From Athripsodes cinereus (taxonomy: Eukaryota; Arthropoda; Insecta; Trichoptera; Leptoceridae), in assembly GCA_947579605.1 (NCBI GenBank), contig OX388324.1, positions 20,529,746 through 20,593,745 on the forward strand: a stretch of 64,000 nucleotides of DNA, read 5' to 3'. Every line of letters starts with the position of its first letter. Positions within the stretch are counted from its first letter, which is position 1. This document shows positions 55,190 through 64,000 of this stretch, piece after piece. The notes beneath the pieces were generated by a model. The model was not told the origin of the DNA. It saw only the letters and a program-made list of their open reading frames with translations, and did no database searches. The translations under genes and the position numbers were made by a program.

Positions 55190-56740
55190 ATGCCAAATAA
55201 ATTTGGAAAATAATGAAGATAATATCACTAACGCCACGTAGTGAGAGAATATCGCAAAATCAAATATCTTTGCATTTTTTTCCGCAGCATTAACTACGTG
55301 TATCTATCTTATTATATTAGGTGATTTTTATTATTATTTAATAGAAAGACTTATTACTACAGTGTAATGATGATACCCTTCTTCTAACACTCTAAAGGCG
55401 AGTGAGTCTTTATGAAATTCCTCTGGGAATTCAATACAAAGAGGAATGATCTTAATAATATAGTCCGAAACAACAATTAAGATTTCGGCTAGCTTCGGCA
55501 AAATAAATAACATAAAAAAATCTACCTATTCCTCAAAAATTAATTATCAGAGGGATATATTATAATATGTCGATATGGCTTAAACATGTGCATGGAATGA
55601 CTATGAATGTTAGATATGTTTATAGATATTGACTCAGAACAGACTACAGTCTAGCGATTTAATATGTCATTATGGTTCGTTATTTCAGTGAATAGAGATA
55701 ATATCTGAGATTAAGAATTATCGATTAATAATGTTTTTTTCCTTTGATTATAGTTTGTTACAGTTATATTTTCTGTGTTAAGTTTGTAAAAAACCCGTTT
55801 TTTTATTAAATTTAGAGTAGGTGCGTTAACGTTGTGAAAATTCATTTTAATATGAGTTTTAAAAATGTTAAACTAAACAATTCTAATTAAGTATAAAACA
55901 ATGATATAAAATTATAAAACATAATCATGAAGGGTATTCAAAATGATATTCACGAAATGTGTAAATGATTTTGAGTTACTATAAATAAAAAAAAACTATA
56001 AATTACAAATAAAAATCATATTTTAATTTTCAATTTATAGTAGGTAATTTGTCTTATATACCTACAGATAATGAAATAGAAAGAAAAAATGAGTAAAATA
56101 AAGCGTGTGTATCTGGGAAATCCTAAAAGATAGACGTTTTTTGAGCAAAAGAAATCTACGTTTCTGCGTGATGAAAAAATGTGGGGGCTATGAGTCATAC
56201 ATAGGTTATTATAGCGTTCCGTTGTCTTTGCCTTCCTCGAAAGAATTAATAAGCCAAATCAATATAAAAGACTCCCTGTTTTAATTTTACATGGATAAAG
56301 AAAATATTGGTTTCGGTCTAATTTGGAATTGATATCGGAATCCGATTCCGAATTCGATCAAACACTCCGAATAATTGATATCTACTCAACACTAATAGAG
56401 TGCTGATAGTTTAATACGGTTAGTACCTATAACAAATTGCTTTTTACTTGTTTATTTTATTTTCTTATTAAACAATCATTATTACTAAGAAGATATCGAG
56501 TGAAATGGTTATAAAACATTATTATCATTTATTTATTTTTGATATATCTTGATGATATATAATGATATATAATCATCATGATATATAATGATAATTGATA
56601 TATCATTCAAAAGATATATCAATTATATATCTTTTGAATTTTTCGCATCATCCATATCTTAGATTATTTAGTTATATATTTTAGAACAAGGAAATAAGGA
56701 GAAACTGATGCCAAACATTTATTGAATTACCATACATATT
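55190..56740. other. Mostly unrecognised AT-rich sequence
   Basis: Contains a LINE B scrap at 56213-56232 (AGCGTTCCGTTGTCTTTGCC) and AT palindromes of GATATAT at 56535-56640. No gene is supported. Confidence 0.4.
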
Positions 56741-56749
56741 TCCATTCTT

Positions 56750-57262
56750 TATAAAGTAAAGTAAAATATCTTTGCCATATAACGCATTTTCTAAAAGATC
56801 TTCACTGGTTTAAAGTAAGAGGAATAGTAGAGTTCAAAATCATATTGACTGTATTCAAGCCACTACATGGCATGACATCGGTGTACATCTCGGAGTTCTG
56901 CATTTCTGAGGAGGCAACGGAAAGGCAAAAAATCACTAAGGTCTGCTAACACAGACTCTATGTCAATAGACTTGTGGTGCCGCGTAGAGAGGGTCTGGCT
57001 AACTATGTTGACTGTGCCTTCTGTGTAGCTGGTCCGTTGCTGTACAAAATTCCCTATGATTTGCAGACTCTGGAGAGTGAGGAGGTGTTCAAGGCGAGGT
57101 TAAAAACCCTATTGTTCAGGAGGTATTATGATTCTTGAATGGGCCCTTGCGGTGGTTTTTCCACAAATCGAGGTTAAAATCCCTATTGTTCAGGAGGTGT
57201 TATGATTCTTGAATGGGCCCTTGCGGTGGTTTTTCCACAAAACGGCGCATCTTAAAAAAAAT
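56750..57262 (+). mobile_element. CR1/L2-like LINE family Y, 3' end
   Basis: Decayed frames read SEFCISEEATERQKI, then GLANYVDCAFCVAGPLL, KIPYDLQTLESEEVFKARLK and TLLFRRYYDS-stop, the CR1/L2 C-terminus. A 74-bp segment containing the stop and 3' UTR start is tandemly duplicated (57095-57168, 57169-57242). AAACGGCGCATC and (ATT)n end it. Confidence 0.75.
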
Positions 57263-57989
57263 TGTCTAGTTATTATTATTATCTCATTGAATAATATTTT
57301 GATAGACATATTCCACAAAGGGAGGCTTGATTTACAAAGAAAGTAAAAACACTATTGTAAATGTTTGTTTTCTCTAGGATTGCATTAGCCGAAAGCTGTA
57401 ATGGTCTCTGTAGAATACTATTGTGTCTTATCAATAATAATAAGTTTTTTTTTTTTTTTTTTTTTTTTTTTATATATTTATTAAAATACTTATAAATATT
57501 ATACAAATGTTACATTATATATTATCTATACATATATTTTATTCAACCTCGAAAAGAGTGTGACTCGTGCTTCGAGGAGGGTTGCATTATTTCTATTTAT
57601 TACTTAAATTACTTTACAATATATTTAAACTAGTTAGATTCTAACTTAAATTAAGTTGTAAGTTATTTACAACATTTGTTCATGACATATATTACTAAGC
57701 TTATACTAACAAGATTCTTATTAATATTTTTAATCTGATTTACATGTTATATTTTATCTTATAAACCTATTGTATTTTTATTTACATAAAAAGCATTTAG
57801 TTTATTTACAATAATTCTGAATAAACATTTAGTTTTATTTACAATAATTCTGAATAAACATGTTGAAGTCCTATATTACATACAAAGACTTAAGTTTGAT
57901 TTACAATATCGAATAAACCTATTGTATTCCTGCATTACATACTTTACATATAGTTTTATTTATGATAATTCTGAGTATGCATATTAAAT

Positions 57990-58450
57990 ATGCAATCAAA
58001 CTATTGTAGTTCACTTCAAATACAGAATTTATTGAAACATTAATTTATCACTAAGGTTTTGATAATCAATCAAGCTATTGTAGTTCATTTCAATACAGTA
58101 TTTATTTAAACATTTATCACTAAGTTACTGATATGTAATCAAACTATTCTAGTTCATTTCAATAGGTACAGCATTTATTTAAACATTTATCTAAACTAGT
58201 TCATTTCAATACAGTATTTATTTAAACATTTACTACTAAGTTACTGATATGAGATCAAACTATTCTAGTTCATTTCGATGCGATATTTAAATATGCATTA
58301 ATTACTTAGCTACTGATATGTAGTCAAACTATTCTAGTTCATTTCGATACGATATTTAAATATGCATTAATTACTTAGCTACTGATATGTAATCAAACTA
58401 TTCTAGTTCATTTCGATACGATATTTATATACATTAATTACTAAGCTACT
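57990..58450 (-). repeat. 70-bp repeats in the LINE 3' UTR
   Basis: ACTATTCTAGTTCATTTC recurs at about 58142, 58258, 58328 and 58397, with TTACTTAGCTACTGATATG between. The inner units are 70 bp; outer ones are shorter and more diverged. Repeated 3' UTRs are known in several LINE lineages. Confidence 0.75.
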
Positions 58451-58569
58451 GGTACAGTTATATAATTTGTTACATTTTTCAAACCTTTTATTTACAATTA
58501 TCGCTCGGTACATATTTTATAGATCATTCTAGGTTAATAATGTTTTAGTATGGGTCAGAATTAATAATT

Positions 58570-59694
58570 TTAAGTCATTTTGTTTTTTACAAAACTAAGA
58601 AATCTACCTTCTTGATTTATTGATCTGACTGAGGCAGGCAGATCATTAAACCACTTCACACCCCAGTATGTATAGTGGTTTTGTGCAAAGGATGTATTTC
58701 TCCTTGGTATTAAAATTTTTCTTCCTTGTCTAATACTTTCTCTTAGATTCTCGTGGTTGTTACATGTTATTATATATTCCTTGTAAGTTTGTTTTAATGC
58801 AGCTTTTTTAAAGAGAAAGGTAATTCTAGGTACTTTAAATTCATCGTACAGCAGGTCAGTGGGATAATCATTAGTTTTGTGCAATATTATTTTTATAATT
58901 TTTCTTTGTGTTATACATAAAGGTTCCATGTGGGTTGTGTATGAGCCCCCCCACCCCACAATTCCGTATTGCATAATGGATTGGCCAAGGGCATAATAAA
59001 CAGTTTTCAGGACATCAATTTTCAGGAAATTCCTCAGCCTGTAGAATATGTAGTATATTTTATGGAGTCTTTCAATGGTTTTGATAATGTGCTCTTTCCA
59101 TTTCATTTGAGAGTCTATCAATACACCTAAGTATTTTACTGTTCTATTAGATTTCAATGGTGTACATTTATCATTATTACATTTGTTTGATTGAGAACAA
59201 TCATGGTGGTGAATTTTGATCGGTAAATCTAGTGAGTTGTAGTTGTTTATAATGGAAAAAGGTACAATAACTGTTTTTTGAGCGTTTAGTGTCAATAAAT
59301 TGCCATCAAACCAAGTTTTTATGATTTTGAGATCGCTGTTCGCTATTTCAACTACTTCATCCCACGATTTCCCTTTACTTATCATAACTGTGTCATCAGC
59401 AAAAGAGATGATTTCAGATTGGATTTCAAGGTCAAATAGATCATTAACATATATCAAGAACAATACTGGTCCTAGGACTGTACCCTGTGGTATTCCGAAA
59501 CGTGACGTTGTACTGTCACTTTCCGTATTGTTCAAATTAACGCATTGGACTCTTTCATGGAGGTAACTTTCTATCCATTTCAATGCATAGTTGTTAACTC
59601 CATTTTTTTCCAACTTACTAATAAGCTTTTCGTGGCTTACGCTATCAAATGCTTTCTGTAGGTCTATAAATATACCTGCGATTTGTGTTAGTTA
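58570..59694 (-). CDS. Reverse transcriptase, 5'-truncated
   Basis: The longest coding region in the window. From 59694 the frame reads TQIAGIFIDLQKAFDSV, motif A with its catalytic Asp; then SRFGIPQGTVLGPVLF (motif B), EIISFADDTVMI (motif C with the FADD pair), LTLNAQKTVIV (motif D) and VKYLGVLIDSQMKW (motif E). It ends AQNHYTYWGVKWFNDLPAS and FVKNKMT-stop, the CR1/jockey-type C-terminus. From the first Met (59613) it is 347 codons. The protein would copy LINE RNA at the nicked target, but the endonuclease half and RT motifs before A are lost, so it cannot act by itself. All visible catalytic Asp residues are intact and there is no frameshift, so the copy is fairly recent. Confidence 0.9.
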
Positions 59695-60242
59695 AGCAAG
59701 CAAGTTATTTGTGTTATGAATTTTTGACACAATTGGATGTCTCCATTGAACTGCAACAGATGTCTTTCCAGTTTGAAAGCACAAAAATTGTATGAAATCG
59801 TATAAAAACTTGATTTCAAGAATGGAAAAATATTGAGTTGTAACATATATACAACTTTCAAAAATTTCAAGTCATGTGATAAGCATGACACAGAGGAATT
59901 GGGAATGTTACCTAGGTTTAAAGAGTACTCTTAACCAAGCCTAAAGTCGATTCATAAGCGTCGAAACTCTGTGTTGTGCACTCCTTAAGGAAGTTCACAT
60001 TATGTATGTGTATCATATACAACATACCTACCTAGTTAATACCTATTCAAATAGGTTGACTATGGATGAGTGTGATCAGTTGGAATGATTAATCTGTAGT
60101 AGTTCAAAATATGTTTGAATAAGTTATTTCATACGTCTTCAAAATCAAATTTTCTATCGCATGCAGAAAACGATAATACCATGTATGTAGATTGAAAAGT
60201 AATCTAATGATAGTTAATAATAATTGGACAACTAACATACTT

Positions 60243-60420
60243 ACAACGCCGTTTAGTGATCCGTTACCATCTCAAAGGCGAGCAGTAGGTAGCGTTATTA
60301 ACTTGATCCTAAATGTGGTAGACTGGTAGTAGATTGATTTTATCCCAAGTTTGCGGGCAATCTGTTCCAAGCAGTTGGCACGGCTGCTCTTTTCTGCAAA
60401 TTTGGAGATAAAGATTCGTT
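60243..60420 (-). pseudogene. CR1/L2-like LINE C-terminus
   Basis: The minus strand contains VPTAWNRLPANLG and later FEMVTDH-stop before AAACGGCG, parallel to PTAWNRLPADLRKNQ and LEMVTDH in the copy at 14926-15304. Frameshifts lie between. Confidence 0.65.
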
Positions 60421-61109
60421 TTTATAGTAATTATGAAAATTTCTACCAATTATATCACCAACTTTGAATAGAAAAAAGCAATTTAAAAATAAATTAATTA
60501 GTTTTTTATACAATTTTTCCATGTACACTTTGTGCAAAACTATATTTAAATTCATCTACCTTTCACAAGTCACTTTGTTGCTTGTAACTGAATTGATGAA
60601 TAATATATATTTATTAAAAGCTTCGTAACGCAATTTATTAATTAAAAGCAGAGGATAGTTTTCATGTTAAATCATTAAATTTAACCCAGATTCTAGAAAT
60701 ATAGAGATATACTGAAAGCTTTTAAGTTTAATAAGGATGAAATTAAGTGGGGAGCTTTTAAACATCTGAAAGCTACCTCCACGAGTCTATTTAAATTTAA
60801 ATATTCAACAAATTACGTTGCTTTGCTTTTTTTAACCTATCTGCGTCTAATTGAAAGGCGAGAAATGTTGTAAAGTTTTTTCAGTATACACCTGACACGT
60901 TGAAATCGTGTTCTCGTAATAGTATATTATGATAAACTATATACATACTCGTAAAAAAGCTCTGACGTTGTGCGGAATATACCTTCCTTCTTTGACTATG
61001 GCAAATATTATTTTTACCTTGTTATATAATTATGCAATATAAAAAACAATTTTATTGTTAATTTTTACAATTAAATCATCTTCCTCAAGTAGTCAATGAA
61101 ATCATGCAA

Positions 61110-61440
61110 ATTGGAGAGTACCACAAGGCTGAGGTGTATCGTTGAGAGATTTGTTATTAGGCGTTCAAAAGACGTGAGCCTGAGAGTCGCCAGTGCTAGC
61201 ATGGTGTGAAATCATTAGATCCTCCCTAAAGGGACATACCTCCTAAACCTACTCTTTACCAAGAGAGACAGAAGGACACAACGAAAAACGAGTCCACCGC
61301 GCCAACGCCGCAGTGGCCAAATACAACCCTTAGACTCTCCCACGTCAGGTGGTCGTAAACCTGACTGACACAGAAGCTCCCAACGAGATACCCACATATC
61401 CACAAAAATCACAAACGCCTTAAGGTTCCTCAAGCATTCC
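61110..61440. other. GC-richer block, unassigned
   Basis: A 72-codon minus-strand frame (61433-61215) starts MRNLKAFVIFVDMWVSRWEL. Composition differs from the flanks (ACGCCGCAGTGGCC, CTCCCACGTCAGGTGGTCG). It may be a LINE piece, given the LINE copy at 61509, but I recognise no motif. Confidence 0.25.
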
Positions 61441-61508
61441 CCAAAAATTTATGAGTAGGTAACTATATAGTTTACATATAAATAATTTATATAAAAATCA
61501 CTATAATA

Positions 61509-61737
61509 TTGGCCACACCATCAGGCACCCAGGACTGCTCATCGCAATCGCAGAGGGTAGGACCGAAGGCACAAATGGCAGAGGCCGACCGAGAGATGCC
61601 TATATGGACCAACTGAAGAGGGACATGAGCTGTGGCTCATACGTGGAGTTGAAAAGACTGGCTGAGAATAGGGAGGAGTGGAGAAGAAAGTCCGCACTCG
61701 TTGCAGACCAATCCAATGGATTGTAACTCATTATATA
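61509..61737 (+). mobile_element. RTE-like LINE 3' end, exact TSD
   Basis: A 229-bp copy between perfect 10-bp duplications CACTATAATA (61499-61508, 61738-61747). An uninterrupted frame without Met reads GHTIRHPGLLIAIAEGRTE, NGRGRPRDAYMDQLKRDM and ENREEWRRKSALVADQS, ending at 61726. This is an RTE-type ORF2 tail (GRGRPR and EEWR motifs). Confidence 0.88.
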
Positions 61738-62324
61738 CACTATAATAAAATAAGAAACCTATGTACTTTTTTGTGTACTTCAAGATAAAAAAGTACAATA
61801 TATCATTACAGATAGCATAATTCAATTGGGAAGATTTATTTTGATATAGATATTACTATGAACATAGATAAATTAGCCATAAGTTTAGACAAATTTGGCA
61901 GCTGGAACAATTCATTTATGTCAGCATATATTACATTTATATACTTACTACAGAAATAATAAATAAAATAATTTTATACTCAGCAATTAATATGTAACTC
62001 ATGACATAAAACTACAAGTAGATGTTTTTGCCTTTTATAAAAGCAAAACACAAATTGAATAAATTACTCTACATAATAGTTCATTGGTCTGTTTTATGTT
62101 TTTTGTATTTCATCAGAATTACTTTGATTTCTGTAAGCCGGCAGCATTTTGTTATTATATTATTGAAAAATTCGAAGTACATATCCCACTATGGACATCG
62201 ACAAATCAACGTGACTTCCAATTGCTGTTTTCTTGATTGAATTAATATTAATATAATTTCTGTGGAACTTCCAGTATAATATTTATTGATCTGTCATTTT
62301 TTGTGTAATTTTTGGAGTGTAATG

Positions 62325-62395
62325 TAAAAGACAGGTGTTCTCATTACAAATAAGACATTTTACATCTTCAGTTCAGCGATGAGAAATGTCATCAT
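62325..62395 (+). repeat. Dispersed repeat Z fragment
   Basis: GTAAAAGACAGGTGTTCTC, AAGACATTTTACATCTTCAG and TTCAGCGATGAGA match the middle of Z. Confidence 0.6.
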
Positions 62396-62458
62396 TTCTA
62401 TCTATATTATTATACATATAATAATACTTATAAAACTATGTAGTAATAGCTAGACAAT

Positions 62459-62690
62459 TCATTTCAGAATGTGCTGTTTTGCGGAAAAACCACCGCAAGA
62501 ATCATAATACCTACCGAACAATAGGATATTTAACTTTACCTTGAACACCTCCACACTCTTCAGAGTACGCAAATCATAAGAAATTTTGTTCCACAGCAAC
62601 GGACCAACCACACAGCATGCACGGTCAACATAGTTGGCCAGACCCCCTCTTCGCAGCACTACAAGTCTATTGACAGAGTCTGTATTATAT
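62459..62690 (-). mobile_element. CR1/L2-like LINE family Y, 3' end
   Basis: The minus-strand frame reads RRGGLANYVDRACCVVGPLL, WNKISYDLRTLKSVEVFKVK and LNILLFGRYYDS then runs on to a stop. It is the best preserved family-Y C-terminus in the window. Confidence 0.75.
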
Positions 62691-62699
62691 ATTATGAGG

Positions 62700-62800
62700 A
62701 TAAATTGAAAAAATACAGTATGTAGTTAGCTTCTAAATTACTTTATTAACTTCGCGTACTGGTATTCGGAGACTCTCGACTCCATCTTCGGGCGATTAGT
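62700..62800 (-). mobile_element. Penelope-like end with decayed hammerhead
   Basis: Minus strand: stem I TCGC (62795-62792) with GCGA (62755-62752), core CCGAAGA (one change from CTGAAGA), bulged T, perfect stem II GGAG/CTCC, GAA, then stem III TAC/GTA. The tail GTTAATAAAGTAATTTAG and TACATACTGTATTTTTTC matches the ends at 21663-21750. The core change suggests loss of activity. Confidence 0.5.
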
Positions 62801-62937
62801 AAAAAGTTGTGAAAAAAAATGTGTTATATGACCTGTATATTCATCATATTATGATGTTGTCCCTCCTAAAACCCCATTTTGAAAGACGCCGTGATGGTAT
62901 TTATTGAGTGATATTTAACCGATCAACTTTATTTATT

Positions 62938-63196
62938 TACTTATTTATTTATTTATTTATTTACTTATTTATTTATTCATTCATTCATTCATTCATTCAT
63001 TCATTCATTCATTCATTCATTCATTCATTCATTCATTCATTCATTCATTCATTCATTCATTCATTCATTCATTCATTCATTCATTCATTCATTCATTCAT
63101 TCATTCATTCATTCATTCATTCATTCATTCATTCATTCATTCATTCATTCATTCATTCATTCATTCATTTATTCATTCATTTATTTATTTATTTAA
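62938..63196. repeat. Long (ATTC)n / (ATTT)n microsatellite
   Basis: TTTATTTA units give way to about 190 bp of ATTC repeats and then back to ATTT. GACGCCGTGATGGTATTTAT, the shared LINE B / Z 3' end, lies just upstream at 62884-62903. The long repetitive open frame here is an artefact. Confidence 0.9.
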
Positions 63197-63199
63197 TAC

Positions 63200-63370
63200 A
63201 CAACTTATATTTCGATACATTTATATTGATATTTTATTATAGTTAACAATAAACACTTCGTATTCCCCAAACAGCAATGAAATGCTGGTATGAGGGGAGG
63301 ATGTTATTCTAAAACTCAAGCACAAAATGTCTTCTCACAGAAATTGCTTAAAACATTCAAATGAAATATT

Positions 63371-63403
<33 letters not shown>

Positions 63404-64000
63404 GAGACACACGTTGCATATTTAAAATGAGTCCTGTTCGAATATTTTTAATAGGCACGCTTTTAAAAAAAAAACTGTTCATTACGTTTCTTAAACTTTC
63501 AAATTAAGCTGAATTTTTCACGACAATCAGAAAAAAGGATTACAACTAGGATGAAATAAACATTAATTCATTGATCTTCATGAATCTTTTTTTATTCTTC
63601 ATAATATTACATGTTAAGAGGAAATGGTTTATTTAGGTTGGATTTATTCACGTATTAAAATCATGTTATTGTAATTTTTTAAGCGTAAAAGAAAGCAATA
63701 TTTCTGTTGTTATTAGGTGTTTTATATAACTCAACGGAGCGCAAAATAAAAATAAACATGATGTAAGTCACCGCAAAAAGTAACAGTAGCATTTGAAATC
63801 GTTATTTAGATCTTCTTCTTCTTATTTCATTTTACGGCAATGCACCCGCAATCGAGTGATTTATGCCTTGATTTCACAATAAAATGCATTTCACAAACAA
63901 TAATCAGGACGCAATATGCATCATCACAACGCTTAGTATCAAATACATTTACCCTTTTATCATATTCGTCACAAAATGAATTTGTAATGAATTTGTAATG
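63200..64000. other. Only a (GA)n run recognised
   Basis: A (GA)n microsatellite occupies 63371-63396. The rest is AT-rich and shows no gene or known repeat to me. Confidence 0.5.

Larger units (their letters stand above)
57440..59696 (-). mobile_element. 5'-truncated CR1/jockey-like LINE
   Basis: Minus-strand element of about 2.25 kb: the second half of ORF2 (58570-59694), a long 3' UTR with 70-bp repeats (about 57990-58450) and a poly-A tail (poly-T at 57447-57470). The 5' edge at about 59696 lies inside ORF2, just before motif A, so endonuclease and fingers are missing. No clear target duplication. Confidence 0.85.

Noticed and set aside
59915..59975. Fourth hammerhead-like string (CCTAAAGTCG ... 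CGTCGAAAC)
   Set aside because: The core lacks the required G and the stems do not pair well.
62908..63246. 112-codon open frame of repeating FIHS units
   Set aside because: It is the translation of the ATTC/ATTT microsatellite; any frame without a stop in the unit stays open.

Overview
The window is AT-rich, intron-like and repeat-dense eukaryotic DNA. Poly-A and simple-repeat retrotransposon tails, tRNA-headed SINEs, short TIR elements, Helitrons and phrases such as GTAGGTACCTAC suggest an arthropod, most likely an insect; I cannot name the order. There is no prokaryotic gene organisation, no rRNA, no convincing functional tRNA gene and no CRISPR array. Most open frames are chance frames or the decayed 3' ends of LINEs.

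Layout. 0-8 kb: a candidate signal-peptide exon (minus, 1.25-1.35 kb), several 5'-truncated LINE ends, a possible internal exon (5.84-5.95 kb) and a good candidate first coding exon (plus, 7.2 kb). 8-25 kb: Penelope-like debris with hammerhead-ribozyme-like motifs, RTE-like LINE ends, a tRNA-SINE, two Helitrons, CR1/L2-like C-termini and a palindromic MITE. 26-35 kb: a LINE end with exact target duplication, an 815-bp nearly palindromic TIR element, more LINE ends, two adjacent MITEs and a complete small Helitron. 36-46 kb: more LINE and repeat debris plus the best host-gene evidence: two splice-bounded minus-strand exons (44.36 kb and 43.04-43.20 kb), the second carrying the start codon of a protein beginning MARRYLPLISRLKDE. 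46.7-52.3 kb: a 98-bp minisatellite, a 541-bp hAT-like MITE and a 2.7-kb hAT-like foldback element whose arms carry a 71-bp satellite. 52.9-64 kb: a LINE nested inside a SINE, a MITE, a 5'-truncated LINE with reverse-transcriptase motifs A to D, more LINE ends and a long ATTC microsatellite.

How it fits together. One dispersed repeat (3' end GCCGTGATGGTATAGTAGT) occurs about twenty times. It shares its last bases with an RTE-like LINE family also present here, so that LINE may mobilise it. The 71-bp satellite in the 2.7-kb element is built from two pieces of this same repeat, one inverted. The element itself sits inside a copy of the LINE end. Exact target-site duplications fix the borders of nine insertions and in several places give their order.
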